From contig CANJLH010000018.1 of the NCBI GenBank assembly GCA_947475415.1, forward strand, positions 1-64,000: DNA of 64,000 nucleotides, given 5' to 3'. Shown one piece after another: positions 8,725 to 18,474 of the stretch. Position numbers and translations under genes: made by a program. Below the pieces are notes generated by a model, which had not been told where the DNA came from, made no database searches, and was given only the letters and a program-made list of their open reading frames with translations. Numbering within the stretch: the first letter of the stretch is position 1; each line of letters opens with the position of its first letter. Source of the stretch: Caulobacteraceae bacterium. Lineage in GTDB: Bacteria > Pseudomonadota > Alphaproteobacteria > Caulobacterales > Caulobacteraceae.

Positions 8725-10044
8725 TCAGGCCTCATCCACCGGCGCATATTCCCGACCGTGCGAGCGGGCATAGTCGCTGCGCACCCAGCGAATGGCCAGC
8801 CAGGCGCAAGCGCAGGCCAGCAGCGGAAACACCGCCACGATCGACATGGAATAGCGGATGGATTCGTCGCCCAGGCGCGGCGCGAGCAGATCATTCAGCG
8901 CGCCAATGATCAGCGGCGCCACGGCGGTGCCGACCAGGGCCGAGCCCAGATTGAGAATCACCGAGGCTGTGGCGCGCATGCGCAGCGGCGCCAGCGTCTG
9001 GCCCATGGTGTAGGCTGAGGGGATGTGGGTGGTGAGCAGCCCCTGGTAGAGGAACAGGCCCACGATCGCGACGCGCCAATCGTGGGAGAACAGGAACACC
9101 ATCCCGGCGCTGACCGCCAGCAGAGGGCCTGCGCCGCAAACCCAGAGATATCCCGTCAGGTTTCGCCGGCCGAAGCGGTCGCCGAGATAGCCGCCCATCA
9201 TATTGCCGGTGATCAGGGCGGCGGCGACGGTGAGGCCGAACCAGGTTCCCACCTGGCTGCCGGTCATGTGGTGCACCCGCCGCAGGAACGTGGGGCCCCA
9301 GTTGAGGAAGCCATAGCCGCCGATGCCGCCAAAGGTGGTGACCAGGAACATGCAGCGGAAGGACAGCAGCCCCCAGAGCTCTGCGAAGGTGGCGAAGAAC
9401 TTCGGAGCCGGAGCATCGTCGCTGAGGTTGTCGGACATGCCGCGCGGCGGCTCGCGCACGCTGAACAGCAGGACCACGGCCAGAATAATTCCGGGCAGGC
9501 CGACGATCATGAAGCTGGTGCGCCAGCTGCCGAAGGCCTCTGTGAGCCAGCCGCCCAGGAAGACCCCCAGCCCGATGCCGAGGGACTGGGCGGCCGAAAT
9601 GGTGGCGATGGCCAGGCCGCGCCGGCGAAGGGGATAGAGGTCGGCGGCCATGGAGTGGCTGGCCGGCGCGCCGCCGGCCTCCGCCACCGCCACGCCGATG
9701 CGGGTGAGCGCCAGTTGGACGAAAGACTGTGCTAGACCGCCCAGGCTGGTCATCAGGCTCCAGAAGGTGATGCAGGCCGCGAGCACCACCTTGCGGGGAT
9801 AGACGTCCAGGGACCGGGCCACCGGGATCGCCGCCAGGGCGAAGAAGCCGGCGAAAATCGGGCCGGTGAGCAGACCCATCACCGTGTCGGAGGCGGCGAA
9901 TTCCTGTTTGATAGGCTGCAGCAGGATCGAGATGATCTGGCGGTCCAGCATATTCACCAGTCCGGTGGCGCAGAGCAGCAACAGCAGCCAGTTGCGCCGC
10001 GCCATGGACCAGGCGGCGCGGGCCGCCGTGGTTTCGGTGTTCAT
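8725..10044 (-). CDS. MFS transporter (spinster-like)
   Basis: A 12-helix major facilitator of 439 residues. The chosen start is the ATG at 10044 (protein begins MNTETTAARAAW) because GGGAGG lies about seven bases upstream; a longer frame to 10173 adds a sequence with no transporter character. After the first helix comes NMLDRQIISILLQPIKQEF, typical of the spinster/aromatic-acid type symporters, and GYLGDRFGRRN is the cytoplasmic loop motif between helices. A likely role is import or export of an organic acid or amphipathic metabolite; it is divergent from sodB. Confidence 0.87.
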   Translation of the reverse strand: MNTETTAARAAWSMARRNWLLLLLCATGLVNMLDRQIISILLQPIKQEFAASDTVMGLLTGPIFAGFFALAAIPVARSLDVYPRKVVLAACITFWSLMTSLGGLAQSFVQLALTRIGVAVAEAGGAPASHSMAADLYPLRRRGLAIATISAAQSLGIGLGVFLGGWLTEAFGSWRTSFMIVGLPGIILAVVLLFSVREPPRGMSDNLSDDAPAPKFFATFAELWGLLSFRCMFLVTTFGGIGGYGFLNWGPTFLRRVHHMTGSQVGTWFGLTVAAALITGNMMGGYLGDRFGRRNLTGYLWVCGAGPLLAVSAGMVFLFSHDWRVAIVGLFLYQGLLTTHIPSAYTMGQTLAPLRMRATASVILNLGSALVGTAVAPLIIGALNDLLAPRLGDESIRYSMSIVAVFPLLACACAWLAIRWVRSDYARSHGREYAPVDEA

Positions 10045-10072
10045 TGAAGCCTCCCACGCCGCAGCCTGTCTC

Positions 10073-10089
10073 GGCCCTTGGGAAGGGCC
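10073..10089. repeat. short inverted repeat in the MFS-sodB divergent region
   Basis: The arms GGCCCTT (10073-10079) and AAGGGCC (10083-10089) are exact reverse complements around a three-base loop. The element lies 29 bp upstream of the MFS start and about 125 bp upstream of sodB. It could be a hairpin in the MFS leader or a regulator site; there is no further support. Confidence 0.25.
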
Positions 10090-10213
10090 TACTACGGCGG
10101 CGCTCGGTTGGCTAACGGTGACGTGGTCAGGCGCGCCCAGTCGTGCGCAAAGCCACCGGAAAATGTGAACCAAAAGCGGATCGCGGAATTACGTCTCAAG
10201 TCAGGAGACAACC

Positions 10214-10870
10214 ATGTTCAGCCTTCCCAACTTAGCCTACGCCTATGACGCGCTGGAGCCGACAATGTCGGCGAAGACCCTGCATTTTCACCACGACAAG
10301 CATCACGCCGCTTACGTGAAGGCGCTCAACGACCTCTTGGGCGTTGCGCCCAAACACATCACAAGTTTGGAAGATGTCATCCGTCAGAGCGCCCTGGGCG
10401 GCGCGGATGCGGCCAAGCTCTTCAATAACGCAGCCCAAGTCTGGAACCACGCGTTCTTCTGGCAGTCGATGACTCCCGTGGCGGCCGACCCCGGTCCCGA
10501 ACTGCAAACGGCGATCCAGTCGTCATTCGGAGACCTTGCCCAAATGCGCGAAGCGTTCATCAAGGAGGGCGTCAACCACTTCGGCTCAGGCTGGGTCTGG
10601 TTGGTGGCTTCGGGTGGGCGGCTTAGCGTGGTGAGCACGCACGACGCCCACGACATCATCACCGAGCGTGCTTTGAGCCCGCTGATCGCCTGCGATCTGT
10701 GGGAGCATGCCTACTATCTCGACTACCAGAATGACCGGAAGGCCTATCTTGGGGCCTGGTTCGACACCCTGTTGAACTGGGCGTTCGCCAGCTCCCAGCT
10801 GGCGGCGGCTAGCGGGAATGGCGTTGCCTGGCGCTTCGATACGCCGACAGAATCCGCCAAAGCGGCGTGA
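10214..10870 (+). CDS. sodB: iron-type superoxide dismutase
   Basis: Converts superoxide to hydrogen peroxide and oxygen in the cytoplasm. The 218-residue protein has all four metal ligands: His26 in LHFHHDKHH, the His in NAAQVWNHAFFW, and Asp and His in ACDLWEHAYY. The Gln in AAQVWNH and the overall match to FeSOD favour iron over manganese. The ATG follows AGGAGA at about six bases. The C-terminus is longer than the Escherichia coli enzyme by roughly 20 residues (ends in a Ser/Ala-rich tail). Fits a strain that runs many oxygenases. Confidence 0.93.
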   Translation: MFSLPNLAYAYDALEPTMSAKTLHFHHDKHHAAYVKALNDLLGVAPKHITSLEDVIRQSALGGADAAKLFNNAAQVWNHAFFWQSMTPVAADPGPELQTAIQSSFGDLAQMREAFIKEGVNHFGSGWVWLVASGGRLSVVSTHDAHDIITERALSPLIACDLWEHAYYLDYQNDRKAYLGAWFDTLLNWAFASSQLAAASGNGVAWRFDTPTESAKAA

Positions 10871-11063
10871 CCAATCGCCGGCCGCCAGATTGCGACTCAG
10901 GTTCGATAGGGAAAACAGCGACGTGCCGTAGTCCAGGCGGGCAAATGTCGAGGTCGTAACCGCGGGTCGATTGCTGGTGTTCAGGCTGAACTCGCCCATA
11001 GCAAATCAGAGTTGGTCAAAACTATGCCAATTCAGCGAATCCGGGCGGCGAGCGCTCGAACGG

Positions 11064-12719
11064 TCAGCCCTTTCGCGACGCGCGGCAGGTCCAGTTGACG
11101 GCGTCGTACACCGCCCCGGGAACGCCGGCCTTCGACTTGTCGAACACCGACACCATCGGATAGCGGCACATCAGGAAGTCCCGCGACGGGCCGCCGCTGG
11201 ACCCGGCCGACGGGACGCCGGCCTCGGCGGTGGTGGTCAGGATGCGGAACGGGGTCTGTATGCGGTCGGCGCCGCGGTGAGCGACCACGCCGCCGGGCGC
11301 CTTGCCGTTCTCGACCCAGTCGATCAGGGCGCTGAGCAGCATGTCGGTGGAGTCCTCTGGGCCCGTGCCGCCACGGCAGTGGCCCATGCCCGGTACCGAA
11401 TAGAGGGCGAAGAACTTGGCTGTCTCAGCGGCTCCGAACAATCCGGCCGCGTTGTTATAGGTGTTCTCCTGCTCGATGTAGGAACAGCACGGATCACTGG
11501 ATCCGCTCCACATGATGAACTTGCCCCCGGCTTTCTTGAAACCCACCAGATCCTGGGGCTTGCTGGGAATATTGAAGCCGCCGGCGGTGAACCCGGCCGA
11601 CCATTCCTTGGTGGCCCGGTCGCTGTAATCCATGTCCTTGAGCACGTCGTAGTCGGGGCGGATCAAGCCGTGGGCCATGGTCATGGGGATGACGTAGGCG
11701 CTGGAGGCGGTCTTGAGATTCTCGACGCTGGCTTCCGGTTTCCAGGGAGGCGGGGCGGCGCCATTGAAGTTCCACATGCTCATGTTGGAAATTGGCATCC
11801 CCTCGGAGAGTAATTCGCCCTTGGGTCCGTGGGGGCCGCGGAGAATCGCCTTGATGGTGTGGATCTCCGAAGCGGTTAGGCAATCGGGGCCATCGGCCGC
11901 CTTGCACTGGAGTTTGGCCACGTCGTAATGGCAGAGCCGGGAGTCCCAAACGACGCCGTCCTGGGCGCCGTCGGTCAAGTCGCAGGCCGCGGTCACATGG
12001 CCCTCGACCATCTTCAGCTTGGCGGGGGAGACCCAGCCGCCTGGCCGGTACTGCTCCTGGCTGGCCTGGATGAACTTCAGCATGGCTGCGCTGTTGATGC
12101 CGCTCTTGGGCGTGTTGCCGTTGCCGCCCACCAGCACCCCGTCATAGTCCTCCGGGTGGTGACGGATCGCCTCGGTGCCCATCCGCCCGCCGCCCGAACA
12201 GCCGGCATGGTAGCGATAGAACTTCTCGCCGGCATAGTAGGCGCGGGTGATCTGCTGGCTGGCCACAGTGGTGACGTGGGCGCCTCGGTGAACGTGGTCG
12301 AGGGCCTTGACCGGGTCGCTCATGAAGCTCCAGTCCAGCAGGTGGGCCTGATGGCCAGTGTCGGTCACGGCCACCACGAAGCCCGACCCAAGGATCATCG
12401 GCGGAGCCGGTGGCGTCGAGCCCGCCGATCCGCCCAGGCCCATGAAATAGAACCGGTGGTTCCAGAGGCTCTTCTCCGGAAGCTGGACGCGGAAGTTGTT
12501 GCGGTTCGGACCCGGGTTGGTGGTGGTGACGTAGCCCTCGACCTTGCAGTTGGGAATCGGCTCCTGGACCAACTGCGCCGAGACGATGGTGGTGTCGGCG
12601 GGCGACGCGGCCTGAATGCTCGCCACGTCGCAGGTGGTCGCCGCCATGGCGCTCGAGGCGCAGGCGGCCATGGCGGCGGCGATACCGCCCACGATGCGTA
12701 TCCTGGCGCCAAGCTTCAT
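11064..12719 (-). CDS. exported tannase/feruloyl esterase family alpha/beta hydrolase
   Basis: Predicted secreted ester hydrolase of about 551 residues, in the family of tannases, feruloyl esterases and MHETase. Start taken at ATG 12719, which has GGAG six bases upstream; an ATG four codons earlier lacks a site. A Sec signal peptide ends near SSAMAATT. The family CS-D-HC arrangement is complete: GCSGGGRMG (Ser175), the Asp in GSSDPCC, and PGMGHCRGG, so the Cys beside the Ser can bond the Cys beside the His. An extra CC pair follows the Asp. It is the second gene of a tandem pair, 26 bp after its paralogue. Confidence 0.88.
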   Translation of the reverse strand: MKLGARIRIVGGIAAAMAACASSAMAATTCDVASIQAASPADTTIVSAQLVQEPIPNCKVEGYVTTTNPGPNRNNFRVQLPEKSLWNHRFYFMGLGGSAGSTPPAPPMILGSGFVVAVTDTGHQAHLLDWSFMSDPVKALDHVHRGAHVTTVASQQITRAYYAGEKFYRYHAGCSGGGRMGTEAIRHHPEDYDGVLVGGNGNTPKSGINSAAMLKFIQASQEQYRPGGWVSPAKLKMVEGHVTAACDLTDGAQDGVVWDSRLCHYDVAKLQCKAADGPDCLTASEIHTIKAILRGPHGPKGELLSEGMPISNMSMWNFNGAAPPPWKPEASVENLKTASSAYVIPMTMAHGLIRPDYDVLKDMDYSDRATKEWSAGFTAGGFNIPSKPQDLVGFKKAGGKFIMWSGSSDPCCSYIEQENTYNNAAGLFGAAETAKFFALYSVPGMGHCRGGTGPEDSTDMLLSALIDWVENGKAPGGVVAHRGADRIQTPFRILTTTAEAGVPSAGSSGGPSRDFLMCRYPMVSVFDKSKAGVPGAVYDAVNWTCRASRKG

Positions 12720-12745
12720 CGCATTCTCCATTGCATGTTTGACGG

Positions 12746-14425
12746 TCAGGACCGCGACGCGCGGCAGGACCAGTTGGCGGCTTCGTTGACGGCGCCGGGG
12801 GTGTTCGCCTTGGTGTTGTCGAACACCGACACCAGCGGGTAGGGGCAGACCAGGAAGTCGCGCGACGGGCCTTCTGCGGAGGGCACCCGCACGCCGGACT
12901 CCACCTTGCCTTGGGCGTCAGCGAAGACGAACTTCGCCCGGTCCTGGCCGCGGTGCATGGCCACGCCGGCGGGGACCTTGGCGGTTTCGACCCAGTCGAT
13001 CAAAGTCTGCAGGAGCTGGTCGGGGGCATCCCAGGGGCCCGTGCCGCCGCCGCAGTGGCCGAGGCCGGGAATGCGATAGAGCTGAATGAACTTGGCCACC
13101 CGGTCCCGGCCGATCTTGCCCTCAAGCCCACGAACGTAGTTCTCCATGCCGTCGCTGGAGCAGCAGGGGTCGCTCTCGCCCACCCACAGCAACAGCTTGT
13201 CGCCGGCCTTCTCACTGGGGCTCAGGTCCGGCGAGCGCCCGAAATCGCCCTTCTTGAACTGCGCCTGCCAGGCGTCGAGGTCCGCCTGGGTGAAATGGAA
13301 GTCCTTCAGCACATCGTAGTCCGGCCGCCCCAGCATGCCGCGCACGGTGGTGGTGGCGATCACGTAGCCGGCGGAACTGACCGCCAGGTTTTCGGCGGTG
13401 GCGTCGGGCTTCCACGGCGGGGGGGTGCGCCCCAGGAATGTCGACCAGACACTCATGTTGGTGATCGGCATTGGCTCCACCAGCGACTCGCCCGACGGCG
13501 CGCGCGGACCGTCGAGGATGGCCTTGATGCTGGTGATCTCAGGGCCGGTCAGGCAGCCAGGTGCGTCACCGGCCTTACAGCTGAGCTGCGCCACGTCGTA
13601 CTTGCAGAGCCGGTGGTCCCAGACCACGTCGTCCCTGGCGCCGTCGGTCAGGTCGCAGGCGGCAGTGACATGGCCTTCGACCATCTTCAGCTTGGCCGGA
13701 GATAACCAGGCCCCTGGCTCTCGGGTCATCTGCTGGGCGGCGTGAATGAATTTCAGCATCACGGCGCTCTCGGCCATGCCCGGCGGCCGCACACGGGATT
13801 GGCCGAGCAGGATGCCATCGTAGTCCTCCGGGTGCATCATGGCGGCTTCGCCGCCCATGCGGCCGCCGCCTGAACAACCGGAATGGTAGCGCCAGATCTT
13901 ATTGACGCCGTAGTAGGCCTTGGTGATCTGTTGCGCCGCCACCGTCGTCACGTGCGCGCCGCGGTGGGTGTGATCCAGAGCTTTGGCCGGGTCGGTGAGG
14001 AAGGTCCAGTCGAGGTTGTGGCCCTGACGTCCGGTATCGGTTCCGGCCACGGCGAAGCCCTTCACCATCGGATTGCCCGGAGGGAGTTCCGAATTGGTCG
14101 GCAGATAGCCCGCCGAGCCGCCCAGGCCGATGAAATAGTAGCGGCCCTTCCACAGGCTCCTGTCCGGCAGCTGGAGTCGGAAGTTGACGCGGTTGGGGCC
14201 GGGGTTGGTGGTGGTGATGTAGCCTTCGACCTTGCAGTGAGACACCGGCCGGGTCTGCATCTCGGCGGAAACGATCGTAGTTCCCTTGGGACTCGCGGCC
14301 TGGATCGCCGGAACGTCGCAGCGCGCCTTGGTCACCGCCGGCGCGCTGCGCGCGGAGCCGGTGAAGATCGCAACAGCGCCCAATGTCGCCAGCGCCCAAA
14401 CACGGACCGTTTGAGTGGCCTTCAT
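12746..14425 (-). CDS. exported tannase/feruloyl esterase family alpha/beta hydrolase
   Basis: A 559-residue paralogue of the downstream gene with the same order of elements: Sec signal peptide ending about SARSAPA, an N-terminal domain with CDVPAIQAASPKGT, VEGYITTTNPGPNR, then nucleophile motif GCSGGGRMGGEA, the Asp in GESDPCC, and PGLGHCGGGTGPWD. All triad residues and both disulfide cysteines are present. AGGTTG precedes the ATG. It is the first gene of a two-gene minus-strand operon. Products of the reaction would be a free phenolic or aromatic acid plus an alcohol; the substrate is not determinable. Confidence 0.88.
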   Translation of the reverse strand: MKATQTVRVWALATLGAVAIFTGSARSAPAVTKARCDVPAIQAASPKGTTIVSAEMQTRPVSHCKVEGYITTTNPGPNRVNFRLQLPDRSLWKGRYYFIGLGGSAGYLPTNSELPPGNPMVKGFAVAGTDTGRQGHNLDWTFLTDPAKALDHTHRGAHVTTVAAQQITKAYYGVNKIWRYHSGCSGGGRMGGEAAMMHPEDYDGILLGQSRVRPPGMAESAVMLKFIHAAQQMTREPGAWLSPAKLKMVEGHVTAACDLTDGARDDVVWDHRLCKYDVAQLSCKAGDAPGCLTGPEITSIKAILDGPRAPSGESLVEPMPITNMSVWSTFLGRTPPPWKPDATAENLAVSSAGYVIATTTVRGMLGRPDYDVLKDFHFTQADLDAWQAQFKKGDFGRSPDLSPSEKAGDKLLLWVGESDPCCSSDGMENYVRGLEGKIGRDRVAKFIQLYRIPGLGHCGGGTGPWDAPDQLLQTLIDWVETAKVPAGVAMHRGQDRAKFVFADAQGKVESGVRVPSAEGPSRDFLVCPYPLVSVFDNTKANTPGAVNEAANWSCRASRS

Positions 14426-14582
14426 TTCAACCTCCCTCGGCGCGGCGATGGGAACTTCTTGTCCCGGCCTCCAGGGGACGCTAGACCGAAGCGCCAGGCC
14501 GTCAAGGGCGGTTAATGTGATTTAGGTAATGGTTCGGCGGTCGTGCGGTCGCCGATGCGTTCCAGGATTAGAAACGTCCCGC

Positions 14583-15620
14583 CTACCCTGCCGCCCGTTC
14601 CGCCCGCGATTTTTCCTTCTTCAGCATGTCGACGATGTGCTTGGTCCGCTCCACCGACAGGTCGCCGGAGGAGTAGAAGCTGACCCGGTCGGCGAGACCG
14701 CCGACGCGGCGCATGATGTCGGCGGCCAGGGTGTCGGTGGTTCCGCGGACGCTGAGGGCGTCGAGCATCTCGTCGGTGATCAGGGCGCCCATTTCGTCCC
14801 AGCGGCCTTGGCGGCTCATGCGGTGCAGTTCCTCCTGGGCGTCCTGCCAGCCGTGCAGGTCCATGACCCGCTTGTAGTCGGGTGTGGAGCCATAGAAGGC
14901 CAGATGGGTCTTCAGCTTGCCGGTGGCCATATCCATTTCCTCGTCGGTGTCGCCCACCGCCACGATGGATGGAAACACGAACTCGACCTCGTCGCGGGAG
15001 CGCCCAGCCTTGGCCAGGCCCCGCTCCAGGGCCGGCAGAGAGACCTCGCTGACGTAACGGGGCGAGGACAGGCCGTGCAGCAGGACGCCGTCGGCCACTT
15101 CGCCGGCCACCTCAGTCATCTTCGGGCCAAGCGTGCCGAGCAGGATTGGCGGCGTTCCATATTGGCTGGGCGGCGGGCTGAAGAACGGGCTCATCAGGTT
15201 GAGGCGGTAGAACTCGCCCTCGAAGTCGAGCTTCTCGCCCTGGTTCCAGCAGCGCCAGATGGCCCGGATGGCCAGGATCAGTTCGCGCATCCGGTGGGTG
15301 GGCCGCGACCATGGCGTGGAAAAGCGCCGCTCATTGTGGGCCTTGGTCTGGGAGCCCAGGCCAAGCTGGAAGCGGCCCTTGGACAGCACATGCAGGTCGT
15401 TGGCGACCATGGCCAGGTGGGTCGGGCTGCGCGGGAAGGCCACGGCGACGCCGGTGCGCAGCTGGATCCTGGTGGTGTGTTCGGCCACCAGGGCCATGGG
15501 TACGAACGGGTCGTGGCCGGTTTCGGGCACATACATGCCGTCATAGCCGATGGCCTCGAGCTCGCGGGCGCGTTTGACGGTATCCGGTAGCTCGGCCCAC
15601 AGACCAACATCGACTTTCAT
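14583..15620 (-). CDS. LLM class flavin-dependent oxidoreductase (F420/FMN luciferase-like)
   Basis: A 345-residue TIM-barrel oxidoreductase of the luciferase-like monooxygenase superfamily, of the subgroup often named TIGR03617 F420-dependent. Start at ATG 15620, with AGGAGG seven bases upstream; longer frames are not supported. Features: YDGMYVPETGHDPF near residue 25, RTGVAVAFPRSPTHLA (55-70) and GRFQLGLGSQ around residue 83, all typical of cofactor and phosphate binding. It is divergent from the acetoacetate-decarboxylase family gene. Reaction unknown; relatives reduce or oxygenate aromatic and terpenoid compounds. Confidence 0.86.
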   Translation of the reverse strand: MKVDVGLWAELPDTVKRARELEAIGYDGMYVPETGHDPFVPMALVAEHTTRIQLRTGVAVAFPRSPTHLAMVANDLHVLSKGRFQLGLGSQTKAHNERRFSTPWSRPTHRMRELILAIRAIWRCWNQGEKLDFEGEFYRLNLMSPFFSPPPSQYGTPPILLGTLGPKMTEVAGEVADGVLLHGLSSPRYVSEVSLPALERGLAKAGRSRDEVEFVFPSIVAVGDTDEEMDMATGKLKTHLAFYGSTPDYKRVMDLHGWQDAQEELHRMSRQGRWDEMGALITDEMLDALSVRGTTDTLAADIMRRVGGLADRVSFYSSGDLSVERTKHIVDMLKKEKSRAERAAG

Positions 15621-15734
15621 GCGTGTTCCTCCTGAGTGCAACATGGACCGAAGCCCTGCGATCATGCAAACCAGCTGGCGAGGTTGAAGATAGCAAGGCG
15701 CCGCCGGGCGCCTGCGCCACAGGGAGGAATTGCG

Positions 15735-16544
15735 TTGGCTCGACTGACAAAACCGGGGGTTCGCTATGACATGCCGGCGGCCTACGGGCCCACGCAACTG
15801 CCGGACACCAGCAGCTATTCCCACATCGTGTCGGTGGCGATCCCATTCGTCTCCGAGCGGGAGGCCGTGGCGGCGCTGGTGCCGCACTATTTCGAGGTTC
15901 CTGAGAACCCGGTGGTGACGGTGACCCACCAGCAGCTCTGTGGCGTCGACTACTTGGCGGGGCGGCAATACAATGTGGTGGCCGTCACCGCGGGGGTCGT
16001 CTATCGCGGCCCGAATGAGACGATCAACGCGCCGGTGCATCTGGCGCTGTGGGAAAACGACGCCAATTCCATCGTCGCCGGCCGCGAATTCCTGGGAAAC
16101 CCCAAGCTTTTCGCCCATATCCCCGACGCGGTTCCGCATGGAACCGGGGTCTCCTTCCACTGTCGCGAGTATGAGGGGCTGCTGCTCAGCGGCCGCACCT
16201 TTGACATGCAACCGCTGGAGGGCGAGCGCCTGCAAAAGGCGGCCGCCGGAGTGGCCCGGACCCCGACGCTAGGCTGGAAATACATCCCGGCGCCGGGCGG
16301 GGGGGTCGACGCGGACTATCCGGTGCGGGTGGAGACCGAACTGGAACTGGCCGCGATGGCGATCGGCCAGGGCGAGGTGACCTGGGGCGATCCAGCCTGG
16401 GAGGCGGCTCCGATCTCCGCGCGCATCATCAAGCGGCTGCGGCAGTTGCCGATCGTGGAATACAAGCGCGCGGTCACATTGAGCGGTCCGGCGCGGCTTT
16501 GCCGGGGCGCGGCGGCGCGCCTGCCCTGGGTCGATCAGGCTTGA
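15735..16544 (+). CDS. acetoacetate decarboxylase family protein
   Basis: A 269-residue protein of the acetoacetate decarboxylase-like superfamily. The start is the TTG at 15735, which has AGGGAGGA about seven bases upstream, giving an N-terminus LARLTKPGVRYDMP; an upstream ATG gives an Arg-rich lead with no site. The Schiff-base lysine is Lys124 in GREFLGNPK, preceded by the family Glu. Members also act as aldolase-dehydratases or small-molecule hydratases, so decarboxylation is not certain. It is 10 bp convergent with the acyl-CoA dehydrogenase gene. Confidence 0.82.
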   Translation: MARLTKPGVRYDMPAAYGPTQLPDTSSYSHIVSVAIPFVSEREAVAALVPHYFEVPENPVVTVTHQQLCGVDYLAGRQYNVVAVTAGVVYRGPNETINAPVHLALWENDANSIVAGREFLGNPKLFAHIPDAVPHGTGVSFHCREYEGLLLSGRTFDMQPLEGERLQKAAAGVARTPTLGWKYIPAPGGGVDADYPVRVETELELAAMAIGQGEVTWGDPAWEAAPISARIIKRLRQLPIVEYKRAVTLSGPARLCRGAAARLPWVDQA

Positions 16545-16553
16545 GGGGCGGGC

Positions 16554-17849
16554 TCAGGCCGGGCGGGGCCACAGGCCCTCGGCCGCCATCTGCTCGGCCT
16601 CGTCGAGACTGAGCACCGCCGCGCCGCCGCCGGTGACGAGCGGGTCGGTCTGGCTGTGACGGCGGATCTCCAGGCGGGCGATCTGGTTGCGGTGGACCTC
16701 GTCGGGGCCGTCGGCCAGGCGCAGGAGGCGGGTGTTGGCGAAGGCCGCGGCCAGGAAGTGGTCGTTGCTGGTGCCGCCGCCGCCGAAGGCCTGGATCGCC
16801 CAGTCGACGATCTTCTGCGCCATCACCGGGGCGGCGACCTTGATCATGGCGATCTCCTGGCGTGCGCCCTTGGCGCCGACGGCGTCCATCATGGCGGCCG
16901 CCTTGAGGGTCAGCAGGCGCGCCTGTTCGATCATGATCCGCGCCTCGGCGATGCGCTCAAGCGTAACGGTCTGCTCAGCCAGGGGCGCGCCAAATGGGGT
17001 GCGCAGTTCGGCCCGGCGGCACATGCGCTCCAGCACCCGCTCGGAAAGGCCGATGAGGCGCATGCAGTGGTGGATGCGCCCCGGTCCGAGCCGCCCTTGG
17101 GCGATCTCGAAACCGCGGCCTTCGCCCAGCAGGATGTTCTCGGCGGGGACCCGCACATTGGTGAAGGTCACCTCCGCGGCCCGGTCGGGCACCCCATAGA
17201 ATCCGAGCACAGGCAGGGCGCGGATCACCCGTACGCCGGGGGCGTCCTTGGGCACCAGGATCATCGACTGGCGCTTATGCCGGTCGGCGGCGTCGGGGTC
17301 GGACTTGCCCATCAGGATGATGATCTGGCAGTGCGGATCGGTGGCGCCGGTGGTGTACCACTTGCGGGCGTTGATCAGGTAGCTGTCGCCGTCGCGGACG
17401 ATGGAGGCGGCGATGTTGGTGGCGTCGGAGGAGGCGACCTCAGGCTCGGTCATGGCGAAGGATGAGCGGATCTCGCCGGCCAGCAGGGGTTTCAGCCAAC
17501 GCTCCTTCTGGGCCTCGGTTCCGTAGCGATGGATAGTCTCCATGTTGCCGGTGTCCGGTGCGGCGCAGTTGAACACCTCGGGCGCGAACAGGCTGCGGCC
17601 CATGATCTCGCACAGGGGGGCATAGTCCAGGTTGGAGAGCCCGCCGGAGTGAGGCGGCAGAAACAGGTTCCACAGGCCCGCGGCCCGGGCGATGGGCTTG
17701 AGTTCCTCGACGACGGGGTAGGTGGACCAGGGGCCCAGGCGCTCGGCTTCCAGGTAGTAGCGCCGCTCATTGGGATAGATGTGCTCGGCCATGAAGGCGG
17801 CGAGCTTGGCGGCGAACTCCTGGCTGCGGGGGCTCTGGGAGAGGTCCAT
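16554..17849 (-). CDS. acyl-CoA dehydrogenase (ACAD10/11-like)
   Basis: A 431-residue FAD enzyme that introduces the alpha-beta double bond in acyl-CoA thioesters. Start at ATG 17849 ([16 protein letters not shown]), which matches family length. Motifs: [15 protein letters not shown] (FAD/substrate binding), [19 protein letters not shown] segment [25 protein letters not shown], and [15 protein letters not shown], whose Glu is in the position of the catalytic base in ACAD11-like enzymes. It is transcribed away from the molybdenum hydroxylase genes. Suggests that a side chain or ring-cleavage product is degraded as a CoA ester. Confidence 0.9.
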   Translation of the reverse strand: MDLSQSPRSQEFAAKLAAFMAEHIYPNERRYYLEAERLGPWSTYPVVEELKPIARAAGLWNLFLPPHSGGLSNLDYAPLCEIMGRSLFAPEVFNCAAPDTGNMETIHRYGTEAQKERWLKPLLAGEIRSSFAMTEPEVASSDATNIAASIVRDGDSYLINARKWYTTGATDPHCQIIILMGKSDPDAADRHKRQSMILVPKDAPGVRVIRALPVLGFYGVPDRAAEVTFTNVRVPAENILLGEGRGFEIAQGRLGPGRIHHCMRLIGLSERVLERMCRRAELRTPFGAPLAEQTVTLERIAEARIMIEQARLLTLKAAAMMDAVGAKGARQEIAMIKVAAPVMAQKIVDWAIQAFGGGGTSNDHFLAAAFANTRLLRLADGPDEVHRNQIARLEIRRHSQTDPLVTGGGAAVLSLDEAEQMAAEGLWPRPA

Positions 17850-18003
17850 GGCGGGTCTGTTCCTTTGGGTTCGGCGGCGGCTTTCTAGGGTGTTGCCTCG
17901 GCGATGTCGCCCCCGTCCATCGCGGGCAAGCGAAATCGCATTGGTCGCGGCGGCCGGATCGTGATCTTTGGGGGCCGTGAGCAATGACGGCGGGACAGGC
18001 GCG

Positions 18004-18474
18004 ATGGCGTACCGACTGAAGGTCAATGGGGAGCGGCGGACGGTGGACGCCGAGGGCGACACGCCGTTGCTGTGGGCGCTGCGCGATGAACTGGACCTCA
18101 AGGGATCCAAGTTCGGATGCGGCATGGCCCAGTGCGGCGCCTGCACCGTGCACCTGGACGGCCAGGCGGTGCGCTCCTGCTCGATCCCGATCGAGGCGGT
18201 CAAGGACGCGCCGATCACCACCATCGAGGGCGTCGGCGCCTCAGCGATCGGACGCACGGTCCAGGCGGCCTGGATCGCCGCCGACGTGGCGCAGTGCGGC
18301 TACTGCCAGGCGGGTCAGATCATGTCCGCCAGCGCGTTGCTGGCGTCTAACCCTTCGCCCAGCGATGCGGAAATCGACGCGGCGATGGCGGGCAACCTGT
18401 GCCGGTGCGGGGCCTATTTGCGCATTCGAGCGGCGATCAAACTGGCCGCCAGCAAGCTGGGAGGAGCGAAATGA
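18004..18474 (+). CDS. iorA: [2Fe-2S] subunit of a molybdenum hydroxylase (isoquinoline 1-oxidoreductase alpha-like)
   Basis: The small electron-transfer subunit (156 residues) of an IorAB-type molybdenum hydroxylase. The plant-type cluster is [14 protein letters not shown] with its fourth Cys in RSCS; the second cluster is CGYCQAGQ plus NLCRCGAY. Start taken at ATG 18004 ([10 protein letters not shown]). Its stop overlaps the start of the large subunit as ATGA. Electrons from the Mo centre pass through the two clusters, usually to a cytochrome c in this two-subunit type; none is encoded nearby. Symbol given by family; isoquinoline is not necessarily the substrate. Confidence 0.9.
   Translation: MAYRLKVNGERRTVDAEGDTPLLWALRDELDLKGSKFGCGMAQCGACTVHLDGQAVRSCSIPIEAVKDAPITTIEGVGASAIGRTVQAAWIAADVAQCGYCQAGQIMSASALLASNPSPSDAEIDAAMAGNLCRCGAYLRIRAAIKLAASKLGGAK

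Noticed and set aside
10045..10173. N-terminal extension of the MFS transporter
   Set aside because: The extra 43 residues have no transporter features, and a strong GGGAGG site supports the start at 10044.
10870..10999. Minus-strand frame after sodB that reads like a beta-strand protein end (FARLDYGTSLFSLSNLS)
   Set aside because: Could be a receptor relic, but it is only about 40 residues, has no matching partner nearby and the remainder of the frame is antisense to sodB.
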